This document shows positions 1 through 8,779 of a stretch of DNA of 64,000 nt, one piece after another. The DNA is from Roseateles sp. (GTDB lineage Bacteria; Pseudomonadota; Gammaproteobacteria; Burkholderiales; Burkholderiaceae_C), in assembly GCA_019234295.1 (NCBI GenBank), contig JAFALK010000017.1, positions 186,001-250,000 on the forward strand. Direction: 5' to 3'. Under the pieces are notes generated by a model. That model had not been told where the DNA came from. It was given only the letters and a program-made list of their open reading frames with translations, and did not search any database. Each line of letters opens with the position of its first letter. Position 1 is the stretch's first letter. The position numbers were made by a program, and so were the translations under genes.

Positions 1-2
1 CG

Positions 3-902
3 GGACGCGCCTGGCTCAAGATCATGGTGCAGCGCGCCGCCGACGCGATGGTGCCGCCCGAGCAGCGTGCCTCGAGGCTCTACGCCAAGGGCGGCGTGCC
101 GAACGTGATCGCTTGGCTGGCGAAGTCCAGCTCGGACTATCAGCGCCGCGCCGTCATCCAGGCCCTGCTCCAGCTCCCCGAGGTGGGCCCGCTGAACACT
201 GAGCAGTTGCGCGCCTTGCTCGGCAGCGTGGAGAAGATGGGCGGCGACTTTGACCGGCGCGAATCCTATGTGGCGCTGATCGAGCACCAGTTGCTCGGGG
301 CAGAACAACAGCAAAACCTGCTGGCCGGCGTGGCCTCGATGGGCAGCGACTTCGATCGCCGCACCGTGCTCGAGCACCTGAGCAGCACCCTGGTCTCAAC
401 GCCCGAGGTGCTCAAGGCCTGGGAGTCCGTCGTCGCGCGCATCGGCTCCGACTTCGACCGCCGCACCTCCATCGAGAGCCTCATGAAGCTGGACAACCCA
501 ACGCCCGCGCAGGTCGACGCCGCCATCGCCGCGAGCGTGCATATCGGCAGCGACTTCGATCACCGCAGCGCCCTGATCGCCAGCGTGCCGCACTTGGTCA
601 GCGACGCGCAGATCAACGCCTACGCGCAATCGGCTGGCCGCATCTCAGGCGACTTCGATCGGCGCGAGTCTCTGGTGGCCGTGATCGAACGCCAATCTCA
701 GATCAGCAAGGCCGGCGCGATGGCCGTGATCGCCGCGCTGAGCAATATGGGATCGAGCTTCGACACCACGCAAGTGCTCGTCTCCCTGGCTGGCCACATG
801 CCCAACGACGCCGAGCTGCTCAACGCCTACCGCGCCCGAGCGCGCGGGCTCCCGGACCATGAGCGGGGGCAGGTGGAGAAGGCGCTCGACAGGCTGAGCT
901 GA
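3..902 (+). CDS. SDFDRR-repeat protein, C-terminal part (5' end outside window)
   Basis: The reading frame is open to the left edge (first full codon at 3; residues GRAWLKIM precede the first ATG at 24), so this is the C-terminal part of a longer protein. From about residue 35 after that ATG it consists of seven roughly 35-40-residue units, each carrying a core like GSDFDRR: SSDYQRR, GGDFDRR, GSDFDRR (twice), GSDFDHR, SGDFDRR and a decayed last unit GSSFDTT. Each core is followed by a hydrophobic helix, which suggests an alpha-helical repeat solenoid. Similar SDY/FDRR repeats are known to me from C-terminal halves of bacterial membrane sensor/peptidase proteins of the BlaR1/M56 kind; that link is from memory and is inference. 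The missing N-terminus would decide the family. A strong hairpin follows the stop codon. Confidence 0.75.
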   Translation, partial: GRAWLKIMVQRAADAMVPPEQRASRLYAKGGVPNVIAWLAKSSSDYQRRAVIQALLQLPEVGPLNTEQLRALLGSVEKMGGDFDRRESYVALIEHQLLGAEQQQNLLAGVASMGSDFDRRTVLEHLSSTLVSTPEVLKAWESVVARIGSDFDRRTSIESLMKLDNPTPAQVDAAIAASVHIGSDFDHRSALIASVPHLVSDAQINAYAQSAGRISGDFDRRESLVAVIERQSQISKAGAMAVIAALSNMGSSFDTTQVLVSLAGHMPNDAELLNAYRARARGLPDHERGQVEKALDRLS

Positions 903-905
903 GGC

Positions 906-933
906 AACAACGCCCGCTGAAGCGGGCGTTGTT
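906..933. terminator. Perfect 12-bp hairpin between convergent genes
   Basis: AACAACGCCCGC (906-917), a TGAA loop, and its exact complement (922-933) form a 12-bp stem with a tetraloop. It lies 3 bases after the stop of the repeat protein and 19 bases beyond the 3' end of the thiolase on the other strand. The arms end in short T- or A-rich tracts rather than a long U run. Position and symmetry fit a bidirectional terminator. Confidence 0.8.
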
Positions 934-952
934 CATTGGCGCAGAACCAGAA

Positions 953-2131
953 TCAGATCAGCTCGACGCCCAGGGCCGTAGCCTCGCCGCCACCGATGCA
1001 CAGCGCCGCGACGCCGCGCTTCTTGCCCTGGCGCTTGAGCGCGCCCAGCAGCGTGACGATGATGCGCGCGCCGGAAGCGCCGATGGGGTGGCCCAGGGCC
1101 ACGGCGCCACCGTTGACGTTGACGATCTCGTGCGGCAGCTTGAACTCGGCCATGGCGGCCATGGTCACAGCGGCGAAGGCTTCGTTCACCTCCCACAGGT
1201 CGACGCTCTTGGCATCCCAGCCGTTCCGGGTCAGCAGCTTCTGGATCGCGCCGACCGGGGCGGTGGTGAACCACTCGGGCGCATTGGCATGCACGGCCGT
1301 GCCGACGATACGGGCAATAGGCGTCACGCCCATCTTGGCAGCGGTGCTTTCGCGCATCAACACCAGGGCCGCGGCGCCGTCGCTGATGCTCGAGGAGGTG
1401 GCGGCGGTGATGGTGCCGTCCTTCTTGAAGGCGGGCTTCAGGCCGGGGATCTTGTCGAGCTTGGCCTTGAAGGGCTGCTCGTCGCGACTGATCACCACGT
1501 CGCCGCCCTTGCCGGCCAGGGTGACGGGCGCCATTTCCCACTCGAAGCTGCCGTCCTCGTTGGCGCGCTTGGCGCGCTCGGTGGACGAGATGGCGAACGC
1601 ATCCTGTGCCTCGCGCGTGAAGGCGTACTTGCCCACGCATTGCTCGGCGAACACGCCCATGGCCTTGCCGCGCTCGTAGGCGTCCTCCAGGCCGTCCAGG
1701 GCCATGTGGTCATAGATCTGCGAGGCGCCGTACTTGATGCCCTTGCGAGCGAACATCAGGTGCGGGGCGTTGGTCATGCTCTCCATGCCACCGGCGATCA
1801 TGATGTCGGCGCTGCCGGCCTTCAGGGTGTCGTGGGCAAACATGGTGGCACGCATGCCGGCGCCGCACATCTTGGAGAGCGTGACCGCACCGACCGATTG
1901 CGGAAGGCCGGCCTTGAGCACGGCCTGTCGGGCCGGGGCCTGGCCCTGGCCTGCCATCAGGCAGTTGCCGATCAAGGCTTCGTCGATGGCATCGCCCGGC
2001 ACGCCGGCGCGTTCGACCGCGGCCTTGATGGCCACGGCGGCGAGCTCCCAGGCTTGCAGGCTGGCGAAGTCGCCGAGCAGGCCCCCCATGGGCGTGCGCG
2101 CGGCGGAAACGATGACGATGGGATCACTCAT
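953..2131 (-). CDS. Acetyl-CoA C-acetyltransferase (thiolase)
   Basis: This is a 392-residue thiolase, the usual family length. The acyl-accepting Cys89 sits in KMCGAG, His348 in GHPIGASG, and the second catalytic Cys378 in CIGGGEATA; NEAFAA is also intact. It catalyses the reversible cleavage of acetoacetyl-CoA to two acetyl-CoA, or their condensation, in the cytoplasm. The ATG at 2131 follows AAGGAG with a 6-base gap, a strong ribosome site. It is the last gene of the liuA-can-aceK-thiolase run (27-base gap after aceK), where it would consume acetoacetyl-CoA derived from leucine. A role in polyhydroxyalkanoate synthesis or a broader 3-ketoacyl-CoA range is possible, as sequence alone does not separate PhaA, AtoB and catabolic thiolases. 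Confidence 0.93.
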   Translation of the reverse strand: MSDPIVIVSAARTPMGGLLGDFASLQAWELAAVAIKAAVERAGVPGDAIDEALIGNCLMAGQGQAPARQAVLKAGLPQSVGAVTLSKMCGAGMRATMFAHDTLKAGSADIMIAGGMESMTNAPHLMFARKGIKYGASQIYDHMALDGLEDAYERGKAMGVFAEQCVGKYAFTREAQDAFAISSTERAKRANEDGSFEWEMAPVTLAGKGGDVVISRDEQPFKAKLDKIPGLKPAFKKDGTITAATSSSISDGAAALVLMRESTAAKMGVTPIARIVGTAVHANAPEWFTTAPVGAIQKLLTRNGWDAKSVDLWEVNEAFAAVTMAAMAEFKLPHEIVNVNGGAVALGHPIGASGARIIVTLLGALKRQGKKRGVAALCIGGGEATALGVELI

Positions 2132-2158
2132 GAGGCTGCTCCTTGGAACTGAGGACGT

Positions 2159-3985
2159 CTATGGAACGGGAAGATCGCCGTGGCCCGCCTCGTAGACGGT
2201 GCAGTTGGCGACGGGTATCGCTGCAGGCGCTGAAGCGCCTTTGCCGAATCGCTTGTGCTCCTCGTAAGGGAACACATCATGCACATATCCGGCCAAGATG
2301 CGAGCCTTGTGGGATTGCCAGAAGGCCGGATCGAGCAGGTCGGCGTGGCGGCGCATGAAAATGTCGCGCACGCCCGGATGGCCCAATAGAAATGGGCCGA
2401 AAGTCTCGGGGAAGACGTCGCGCGGGCCGACCTTGTACCAGACCTCACCAGACATCTCCTCCTCTTCATTGCGCGGCGCGGGCACGGCGCGGAAGTTGCA
2501 ATCGGTGAGGTACTCGATCTCGTCGTAGTCGTAGAACACGACCTTGCCGTGGCGCGTGACGCCGAAATTCTTCCACAGCATGTCGCCAGGAAAGATGTTG
2601 GCGGCCACCAGGTCCTTGATGGCATTGCCGTATTCGACCACGGCCGCCTCCATCTGTGCCGGGCTGGCTTCTTGCAGGTAGATGTTCAGCGGCACCATGC
2701 GGCGCTCGATGTACACGTGCTTGAGCACGATGTCGTCGCCGCGCTCCTCCAGCAGGCTGGGACAGAAATGTCGAATTTCGTCGATCAGCTCCTGCTCGAA
2801 GCGCTGGCGCGGGAAGGCCACGCGAGTGTATTCCAGCGTGTCGGCCATGCGGCCCACGCGGTCGTGCTGCTTCACGAGCAGGTACTTGCTCTGGATGAGC
2901 TCGCGCGTGGTGTCTTTCTGCGGCGGGTAGAAGTCCTTGATGAGCTTGAAAACGAAGGGATAGCTCGGCAAGTCGAACACCAGCATGACCATGCCCTTGA
3001 TGCCGGGCGCGATGCGGAAGCGGTCCGACGAATGCCGCAGGTGGTAGAGGAAGTCACGGTAGAAGAGGTTCTTTCCCTGCTTCTGAAGTCCCAGCGCGGA
3101 ATAGATCTCGCTGCGCGGCTTCCTCGGCATCATCGAGCGCAGGAACTGCACATAGGCACTGGGCACTTCCATCTCGACCATGAAGTAGGCCCGTGCGAAG
3201 CTAAAGAGGATCAGCAGGTCGTCTTCGCCGAACAGGACCGCATCCACGTAGAGTTGCTTCGCATCGTGCCTGTGCAGGATGGGTAGGGCGAACGGCGTCT
3301 CGGTGAAGCCGTTGATGATCTTGCCGACGATGTAGGCACCCTTGTTGCGGAAGAAGAGCGACGAAAGAACCTGAATCTGGAAGTTGGTGCGCCAGCGGTC
3401 CTCGCCGAGTTGCGCCTGCACGGCGACCAGCACGCGGTCCACGTCGCGCTCAAGGTCGACGAAGGCGGGCTTGAGCTGGAAGTTGGTGATGATGCGCGAG
3501 AGCGTCTCGCGCAGCGTGGCCGGGGTCGGGTAGTAGGCCCGGTAGGTGGGCAAGGCGGCGGGCTCGTCGTTCTCGATGTATTCGGTCGAGACGGCCGGCC
3601 GCACAAAGATGAAGTCGTTGTGAAAGTAGCTATGGTGCAAGATGCGCGTGCACACCGAGTTGAAGAAGGTCTCGGCCAGCTCGGGCTGGTGGTGGTTCAC
3701 CAGCAGCCCGATGTAGTGCAGTTTGACCTGCTCCCACACTTCCATGGGCAGCCGGCTGATCTGGAAGCGCTCCTCCAGTAGCTCGGCCGCTTCGGCCACG
3801 CGGCGATCGTAGTACTCGATACGCTCGCGCTGGGCGCGCTGCTGGCCATGCCAGTCGGCCTGCTCGAAGCGCTGCTTGGCTGCGGCGCTGGTGGCGCGGA
3901 ACAGGCGGTAATGTCGGTTGAAGCCGCCCAGCAGGTCCCGGGCGATCTCGAAGGCGCGGGGGTCGGTGAGCTTCTGCGGGAACAT
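2159..3985 (-). CDS. aceK: Isocitrate dehydrogenase kinase/phosphatase
   Basis: The 608-residue product begins MFPQKLTD. AceK phosphorylates or dephosphorylates isocitrate dehydrogenase and so controls flow into the glyoxylate shunt. The conserved nucleotide-binding stretch [19 protein letters not shown] and the downstream catalytic segment WKNFGV...[10 protein letters not shown] match the family, as does the length (E. coli about 578). The frame stays open upstream to 4549, but that part overlaps the carbonic anhydrase gene and has no AceK character, so the ATG at 3985 was chosen. No clear Shine-Dalgarno precedes it; the start lies 23 bases after the can stop codon, so translational coupling is likely. 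Its place between leucine-catabolism genes fits a need for the shunt when acetyl-CoA is the main carbon intermediate. Confidence 0.95.
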   Translation of the reverse strand: MFPQKLTDPRAFEIARDLLGGFNRHYRLFRATSAAAKQRFEQADWHGQQRAQRERIEYYDRRVAEAAELLEERFQISRLPMEVWEQVKLHYIGLLVNHHQPELAETFFNSVCTRILHHSYFHNDFIFVRPAVSTEYIENDEPAALPTYRAYYPTPATLRETLSRIITNFQLKPAFVDLERDVDRVLVAVQAQLGEDRWRTNFQIQVLSSLFFRNKGAYIVGKIINGFTETPFALPILHRHDAKQLYVDAVLFGEDDLLILFSFARAYFMVEMEVPSAYVQFLRSMMPRKPRSEIYSALGLQKQGKNLFYRDFLYHLRHSSDRFRIAPGIKGMVMLVFDLPSYPFVFKLIKDFYPPQKDTTRELIQSKYLLVKQHDRVGRMADTLEYTRVAFPRQRFEQELIDEIRHFCPSLLEERGDDIVLKHVYIERRMVPLNIYLQEASPAQMEAAVVEYGNAIKDLVAANIFPGDMLWKNFGVTRHGKVVFYDYDEIEYLTDCNFRAVPAPRNEEEEMSGEVWYKVGPRDVFPETFGPFLLGHPGVRDIFMRRHADLLDPAFWQSHKARILAGYVHDVFPYEEHKRFGKGASAPAAIPVANCTVYEAGHGDLPVP

Positions 3986-4008
3986 CTTGCGGGCCGACCC
4001 AGCCGTCT

Positions 4009-4665
4009 TCAGGCGTAACGAGTCTTCAAGGCTGACAGCGCGCGCTGGTAGGCTGCCCCCACTTCTTCGGCCGCGGCCGCCGTAATGGCCAGATCCTGCA
4101 ACAAGCCGTTGTGCAGACCGTAGACCCAACCGTGCACGGTCACTTGCTGCCCACGCGACCAGGCGTCCTGCACGACCGTGGTCTGGCAGGCGTTGCGGGC
4201 CTGCTCCAGCACATTGAGCTCGCACAGGGCGTTCACGCGCTGGTCTTCGCGCAAGCCGTCGAGCCAGGGCTGGTGGGCGTTGCGCACGTCTTGCACATGG
4301 CGCAGCCAGTTGTCCACCAGGCCCACGCGTCGGTCGTGCAGGGCCGCCACCACACCGCCGCAATTGCTGTGGCCGACGATGATGATGTGGCGCACCTGGA
4401 GCTGGTCCACGGCAAACTGCATGACCGAGAGGCAGTTGAGGTCCGAGTGAACGACAACATTGGCCACATTGCGATGCACGAAGAGCTCGCCCGGCAGCAG
4501 GTCCACCAGCTCGTTGGCGGGCACGCGGCTGTCGGCGCAGCCGATCCACAGGTACTGTGGCGTCTGCTGTTTCAGCAGGCGCGAGAAAAAACCAGGTTCC
4601 TGAGCCTCGGTCTTGGCGGCCCAGGCGCGGTTCTTGTCTAGCAGGTCTTGGAGTTCAGTGCTCAT
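4009..4665 (-). CDS. can: Beta-class carbonic anhydrase
   Basis: The 218-residue enzyme interconverts CO2 and bicarbonate. The zinc site of beta-carbonic anhydrases is complete: Cys43 and Asp45 in GCADSRVP, then His99 and Cys102 in [20 protein letters not shown] and the C-terminal [12 protein letters not shown] also match the E. coli Can type. I prefer the ATG at 4665 (MSTELQ), which matches the family N-terminus; an ATG at 4674 would add three residues, and neither has a clear ribosome site. It lies 33 bases after liuA and 23 before aceK. In this operon it may feed bicarbonate to methylcrotonyl-CoA carboxylase, the next leucine-pathway enzyme after isovaleryl-CoA dehydrogenase; that role is inference. 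Confidence 0.94.
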   Translation of the reverse strand: MSTELQDLLDKNRAWAAKTEAQEPGFFSRLLKQQTPQYLWIGCADSRVPANELVDLLPGELFVHRNVANVVVHSDLNCLSVMQFAVDQLQVRHIIIVGHSNCGGVVAALHDRRVGLVDNWLRHVQDVRNAHQPWLDGLREDQRVNALCELNVLEQARNACQTTVVQDAWSRGQQVTVHGWVYGLHNGLLQDLAITAAAAEEVGAAYQRALSALKTRYA

Positions 4666-4698
4666 GCGGGGCATTGTCGCTGCGCTGCAGCAATTTGC

Positions 4699-5877
4699 TT
4701 ACATCGTTTCCGCGAACAGCTCGCGGCCGATCAACATGCGGCGGATTTCGCTCGTGCCGGCGCCGATCTCGTAGAGCTTGGCGTCGCGCCACAGGCGGCC
4801 CAGAGGGTACTCGTTGATGTAGCCGTTGCCACCGAAGATCTGCACGCCCTCGCCGGCCATCCAGGTGGCCTTCTCGGCGGTCCACAGGATCACCGAGGCG
4901 CAGTCCTTGCGCACCTGGCGCACATGTTCCTTGCCCAGCATGTCGAGGTTCTTGGCCACTGTGTAGGCGAAGCTGCGCGCCGCCTGCAGCACGGTGTACA
5001 TGTCAGCCACCTTGCCCTGGATGAGCTGGAACTCGCCGATGCTCTGGCCGAACTGCTTTCGATCGTGGATGTAGGGCACGACGCTGTCCATCACGCTCTG
5101 CATGATGCCCAGCGGGCCGCCCGTCAGCACAGCGCGCTCGTAGTCAAGGCCCGACATCAGCACCTTGGCGCCCATGTTGACGCCGCCCAGCACGTTCTCG
5201 GCCGGCACCTCGACGTCCTGGAACACGAGCTCGCCCGTGTGCGAGCCGCGCATGCCGAGCTTGTCGAGCTTTTGCGCAATGGAGAAGCCCTTCATACCCT
5301 TTTCGATCAGGAAGGCCGTGACGCCGCGCGCCCCGAGCTCGGGCTCGGTCTTGGCATAGACCACCAGCGTGTCCGCATCAGGGCCGTTGGTGATCCACAT
5401 CTTGCTGCCGTTGAGCAGGTAGTAGCCGCCCTTGTCCTCGGCCTTGAGCTTCATGCTGATCACGTCCGAGCCCGCGCCCGGCTCGCTCATGGCCAGCGCG
5501 CCCACGTGCTCGCCACTGATCAGCTTGGGCAGGTACTTGGCTTTCTGCGCCGCATTGCCGTTGCGATGGATCTGGTTCACGCACAGATTGCTGTGGGCGC
5601 CGTAGGACAAACCCACCGATGCCGAGCCACGGCTGATCTCCTCCATCGCGACCATGTGGGCCAGATATCCCATGTCCGCACCGCCGTACTCCTCGGCCAC
5701 CGTCACGCCCAGAATGCCCAGATCGCCCATCTTGCGCCACAAGTCCATGGGGAACTGATCGCTGCGGTCGATCTCGGCCGCCCTGGGCGCGATCTCGGCA
5801 TCAGCAAAGGCGCGCACCGCGTCACGCAGCGCGTCGATGTCTTCGCCAAGCTGGAAATTGAGGCCGGGCAGGTTCAT
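4699..5877 (-). CDS. liuA: Isovaleryl-CoA dehydrogenase
   Basis: This 392-residue acyl-CoA dehydrogenase has the features of isovaleryl-CoA dehydrogenase. SEPGAGSD and WITNG bind FAD and substrate, and the catalytic base is Glu247 in GLDYERAV, the internal position used by isovaleryl- rather than short-chain enzymes. The C-terminal [17 protein letters not shown] is typical. It oxidises isovaleryl-CoA to 3-methylcrotonyl-CoA in leucine breakdown. The ATG at 5877 follows GGAGA with an 8-base gap. It is the first gene of the operon, just downstream of a LiuR-like inverted repeat. The methylcrotonyl-CoA carboxylase genes that normally accompany it are not in the window. Confidence 0.94.
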   Translation of the reverse strand: MNLPGLNFQLGEDIDALRDAVRAFADAEIAPRAAEIDRSDQFPMDLWRKMGDLGILGVTVAEEYGGADMGYLAHMVAMEEISRGSASVGLSYGAHSNLCVNQIHRNGNAAQKAKYLPKLISGEHVGALAMSEPGAGSDVISMKLKAEDKGGYYLLNGSKMWITNGPDADTLVVYAKTEPELGARGVTAFLIEKGMKGFSIAQKLDKLGMRGSHTGELVFQDVEVPAENVLGGVNMGAKVLMSGLDYERAVLTGGPLGIMQSVMDSVVPYIHDRKQFGQSIGEFQLIQGKVADMYTVLQAARSFAYTVAKNLDMLGKEHVRQVRKDCASVILWTAEKATWMAGEGVQIFGGNGYINEYPLGRLWRDAKLYEIGAGTSEIRRMLIGRELFAETM

Positions 5878-5898
5878 GGCTTGTCTCCGAGGATTTGG

Positions 5899-5920
5899 TT
5901 GACGTTAACGTAAACGTCAA
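5899..5920 (-). promoter_or_regulatory. LiuR-like inverted-repeat operator upstream of liuA
   Basis: The arms TTGACGTT (5899-5906) and AACGTCAA (5913-5920) flank a 6-base centre, 22 bases before the liuA start codon. Read on the minus strand the left arm offers a TTGACG -35 box, and a 19-base spacer follows, the long spacing that MerR-family activators typically correct; the -10 is weak. LiuR, a MerR-type regulator of branched-chain acid catabolism in proteobacteria, is known to use TTGACG/CGTCAA-type sites. Assignment to LiuR is inference because no merR gene is in the window. Confidence 0.6.
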
Positions 5921-6036
5921 TTGTACGGGCGGTGCCCACCCAGCGCCAGGAATCCGATCCCGTCGCAGGTATTTGCAGGACTTTGGCTCAGGCCGACGTC
6001 GCGCTATGGTCGCGCTTGAGTTCCAAGGAGAGCCCC

Positions 6037-6483
6037 ATGCCCACCGGCACCATCCGCCTGCACCGCGTCATCCGCGCCTCCCCAGAGAAGCTCTACCGCG
6101 CCTTCACGGACCCCGCCGCGATGTGCAAGTGGCTGCCCCCGCATGGCTTCACCGGCACCGTGCACGAGATGGACCCCAAGCCGGGAGGTGCCTGGCGCAT
6201 GTCCTTCACGAACTTCTCCAGCGGCCACCAGCACAGCTTCGGTGGCAATTACCTTGAATGCGAGCCGGGCAAGAAGCTGCGTTACACGAGTGTCTTCGAC
6301 GATCCGAACCTGCCCGGCGAGATGACGACCACGATCGAGTTCGTGAAGGTCTTCTGCGGCACGGAGCTGCGCGCCACGCAGGAAGGCATCCCCGAGGTCA
6401 TACCCGAGGCAGCCTGCTACATGGGTTGGCAGGAGTCGCTGCAGTTGTTGATGCAGCTGGCGGAGCCGGAGCTTGCGGCTTAA
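6037..6483 (+). CDS. SRPBCC (AHSA1-type) domain protein
   Basis: The 148-residue protein consists of one START/Bet v1-like domain of the AHSA1/ATPase-activator type. The N-terminal IRASPEKLYRAFTDP followed by WLPP is the family signature, and a glycine-rich GGAWRMSF strand and a C-terminal helix complete the fold. These domains form a hydrophobic pocket; the ligand here is unknown. The ATG at 6037 is preceded by AAGGAG with a 6-base gap, so longer upstream readings of the same frame are discarded. It is transcribed divergently from liuA and stands alone. Confidence 0.85.
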   Translation: MPTGTIRLHRVIRASPEKLYRAFTDPAAMCKWLPPHGFTGTVHEMDPKPGGAWRMSFTNFSSGHQHSFGGNYLECEPGKKLRYTSVFDDPNLPGEMTTTIEFVKVFCGTELRATQEGIPEVIPEAACYMGWQESLQLLMQLAEPELAA

Positions 6484-6990
6484 ATCAGTCATGTGGCAGC
6501 GATCGGCGACTTGGCGCTTTGCCGGGCGGACGGCGTGAGCGGGCGGCGCTAGAAACCGGAACAACAAAGCACGTACCCTGTCCAGGCAGAGCGTCATGTC
6601 CGCCAATCCGTACGCACAGCCTCTGAGTCGAGGTGTAGGACGTGGGCGAGAGAGTGTGTGTCGGACGGTCTTTCCGGGGCGATGGCCTGCGTTGGTACGG
6701 GTCGGAGCGGCGAGCCCGGCCAAGCGGGCGCGTGCGGGGCGACTTCTGTGGCGCCGAGGAGGGCAGCGGAACGGGACGCGCGTGAAGCGCACATGAGCGA
6801 CTGACCAGGTCCGGCCTGTCTGAACGCAGCGACTTGAGTTCGGATGCCTCCCATCCCGCGCTGGCACCGCAGGGAACTCGGCCAGCGAGGCCGACCGCCA
6901 CAGCACGAGCCCCGCGGCCGTCCGGGCCGTGGCGCCACCAACCACAATCACGACTTTCCGCTCGGCAGTCGATGAGCGGAACCCGCAACC
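6484..6990. repeat. 507-base non-coding stretch with a dispersed-type intergenic element
   Basis: No credible gene is visible: the short frames have no ribosome sites and no recognisable product. The stretch from about 6740 to 6925 (GTGGCGCCGAGGAGGGC..., CTGTCTGAACGCAGCGACTT, then a run of GC-rich blocks) resembles degenerate copies of an intergenic element that I recall recurring in Burkholderiales genomes, often with CTGTCTGAGCGCAGCGAG as its centre. This assignment is from memory. It lies between the SRPBCC gene and the 3' end of the LMW phosphatase gene. Confidence 0.35.
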
Positions 6991-7443
6991 CTAATTCCGA
7001 TCTCCGATGGACGCCCGCAGCCCCGCAATGCCCTGCTCGATCAAAGCCAACGCGCGGTCGAAGCCCGCGGCGGGCCCATAGTAGGGATCGGGGACATCTT
7101 GCCCTTGCAGGCCAGGCGCGTAGTCGAGCAGCAGTTGCACGCGCGCACGCGCGCCCTCAGGGCGGAGCGATTCGAGCTCGGACAGGTTGTAGCGGTCCAT
7201 TGCGAGGACCAGATCAAAACGCTCGAAATCGGAGGCATCGAAGGGCCGCGAACGAAACTTCCTCAAGGGCTTGAGGCCCTGCCGCTCGAGCGCGGCGGCG
7301 GCGCGCGCATCGATGGGGCCGCCGACCGCGCTGGTGCCCGCCGACGCGACCTGCTTCACCTCGGGCAGGCGTGCCCTCATCACCACCTCCGCCATCGGAG
7401 AGCGGCAGATGTTGCCCAGGCAGACAAAGAGGACCGCGTCCAA
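6991..7443 (-). CDS. Low-molecular-weight protein-tyrosine phosphatase
   Basis: The 150-residue cytoplasmic phosphatase carries the CX5RS loop at its N-terminus (CLGNICRS, Cys8 to Arg14) and the general-acid Asp119 in DPYYG, so the active site is complete. The start is uncertain: the frame is open upstream through rpe, but the family begins immediately before the catalytic loop. I chose the TTG at 7443, two bases after the rpe stop codon, which suggests translational coupling. Targets may be tyrosine-phosphorylated proteins or arginine phosphates. Genes of this type beside polysaccharide operons act on tyrosine kinases, but no such operon is here, so the substrate is unknown. Confidence 0.88.
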   Translation of the reverse strand: MDAVLFVCLGNICRSPMAEVVMRARLPEVKQVASAGTSAVGGPIDARAAAALERQGLKPLRKFRSRPFDASDFERFDLVLAMDRYNLSELESLRPEGARARVQLLLDYAPGLQGQDVPDPYYGPAAGFDRALALIEQGIAGLRASIGDRN

Positions 7444-7445
7444 GG

Positions 7446-8132
7446 TCAGCGGGCCAGTTCGGCGCGCATGGCGTCGATCACGGCCTTGTAGTCGGGCTTG
7501 CCGAAGATGGCCGAGCCGGCCACGAAGGTGTCGGCGCCGGCATCGGCGATCGAGCGAATATTGTCGACCTTGACGCCGCCGTCGATCTCCAGCCGGATGT
7601 CGCGGCCGCTCTTGTCGATGATCTTGCGCGCCGCCTCGAGCTTCTTCAGCGCCGAGGGAATGAAGCTCTGGCCCCCGAAGCCCGGGTTCACGCTCATGAT
7701 CAGCACGAGGTCGACCTTGTCGATCACCCACTCCAGCACGTCTAGCGGCGTGGCGGGGTTGAAGACCAGGCCCGCCTTCTTGCCCTCGCCCTGGATCAGT
7801 TGCAGCGTGCGGTCCACGTGGGCGGACGCCTCCGGGTGGAAGCTCACGAGGTCTGCGCCGGCGCGGCAGAAGGCCTGAGCCAGCGAATCCACCGGCTGCA
7901 CCATCAGGTGCACGTCGATGGGTGCGGGCGCGCCGTCGGGCTTGACGGCGTGCTTGCGCAGCGCCTCGCAGACCATAGGACCAAAGGTCAGGTTGGGTAC
8001 GTAATGGTTGTCCATCACGTCGAAATGGATCCAGTCGGCGCCGCCTGCCAGCACTTGGCGCACTTCTTCGCCGAGGCGGGCGAAATCGGCGGAGAGGATG
8101 CTGGGGGCGATGTTGTGCTTGGGCGAGTTCAT
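7446..8132 (-). CDS. rpe: Ribulose-phosphate 3-epimerase
   Basis: The 228-residue TIM-barrel enzyme interconverts ribulose 5-phosphate and xylulose 5-phosphate. [13 protein letters not shown], the metal-site segment [33 protein letters not shown] and EIDGGV are all present, so substrate phosphate and metal sites are intact. The ATG at 8132 gives the standard N-terminus; the open frame further upstream belongs to tag read in another frame. It sits in the run tag-rpe-phosphatase, 11 bases after tag. A phosphoglycolate phosphatase gene (gph) often follows rpe in related bacteria but is replaced here by the phosphatase gene. Confidence 0.96.
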   Translation of the reverse strand: MNSPKHNIAPSILSADFARLGEEVRQVLAGGADWIHFDVMDNHYVPNLTFGPMVCEALRKHAVKPDGAPAPIDVHLMVQPVDSLAQAFCRAGADLVSFHPEASAHVDRTLQLIQGEGKKAGLVFNPATPLDVLEWVIDKVDLVLIMSVNPGFGGQSFIPSALKKLEAARKIIDKSGRDIRLEIDGGVKVDNIRSIADAGADTFVAGSAIFGKPDYKAVIDAMRAELAR

Positions 8133-8143
8133 GGGCCGCAATT

Positions 8144-8755
8144 CTATTTGGGGCGCTTGAACGAGCCGAGTGCGGCGGCCACGCGCTCGCGCGTCACGCA
8201 GCCGATGGCATGGTCGTTGAGCATGCCCATGGACTGCATGAAGGCGTGCATGGTGGTGGGCCCGACGAACTTCCAGCCGCGCTTCTTCAGCTCCTTGGAC
8301 AAGGCCCGCGAGGCCTCGGTCTCGGTCGCGTATTCGGGCTTGTTCAGCGCTGCGGCCTCGAAGCGCCAGAGGTAGGCCGCCAGCGAGCCCTGCTCGGCAA
8401 CCAGCTCCACGCAGCGCTGTGCGTTGTTGACCACCGCCTCGATCTTGCCGCGGTGGCGCACGATGCCCGCGTCCTGCAGCAATCGCTCCACGTCGCGCTC
8501 GGTGAAGCAGGCGACCTGCCTGAAATCGAAGCCCGCGAAGGCGGTGCGAAAGGCCGGCCGCTTGTTGAGGATGGTCCGCCAGGACAGGCCGGCCTGGAAG
8601 CCTTCGAGGCTCAGCTTCTCGAACAGCCGGCGATCGTCGTCCACGGGGAAGCCCCATTCCTCGTCGTGATAGCGCAGGTACTCAACATCACCGGGGGCGG
8701 CGGCGCACCAGGGGCATCGCGGCTGGCCATCTTCGGGCAGATACAAGGGTTTCAT
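8144..8755 (-). CDS. tag: DNA-3-methyladenine glycosylase I
   Basis: The 203-residue enzyme excises 3-methyladenine from alkylated DNA. Family motifs are [17 protein letters not shown] (with the catalytic-pocket Glu), [26 protein letters not shown] and the C-terminal NDHAIGC, which with N-terminal cysteines (CPWC, residues 14-17) forms the zinc-binding snap. The N-terminus is about 10 residues longer than E. coli Tag. The ATG at 8755 lies only 24 bases from the divergent apaG start codon, so the two promoters must overlap each other and possibly the coding regions. Confidence 0.95.
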   Translation of the reverse strand: MKPLYLPEDGQPRCPWCAAAPGDVEYLRYHDEEWGFPVDDDRRLFEKLSLEGFQAGLSWRTILNKRPAFRTAFAGFDFRQVACFTERDVERLLQDAGIVRHRGKIEAVVNNAQRCVELVAEQGSLAAYLWRFEAAALNKPEYATETEASRALSKELKKRGWKFVGPTTMHAFMQSMGMLNDHAIGCVTRERVAAALGSFKRPK

Positions 8756-8779
8756 ATTCAGGGCAGCATAATCAAAGCC

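Noticed and set aside
3-902. DNA repeats resembling a CRISPR array
   Set aside because: The repetition is a protein-level repeat in one frame; repeat DNA is imperfect and there are no unique spacers of constant length.
929-2152. 407-codon frame on the plus strand
   Set aside because: It is antisense to the thiolase gene, which has complete catalytic motifs and a good ribosome site. Long antisense frames are common in DNA this rich in G+C.
3986-4549. N-terminal extension of AceK
   Set aside because: The frame is open but overlaps the carbonic anhydrase gene and shows no AceK similarity; the family N-terminus begins at 3985.
6485-6988. Several frames in the gap before the phosphatase gene
   Set aside because: No ribosome site, no recognisable domain, and Arg/Pro-rich composition typical of non-coding GC-rich DNA.
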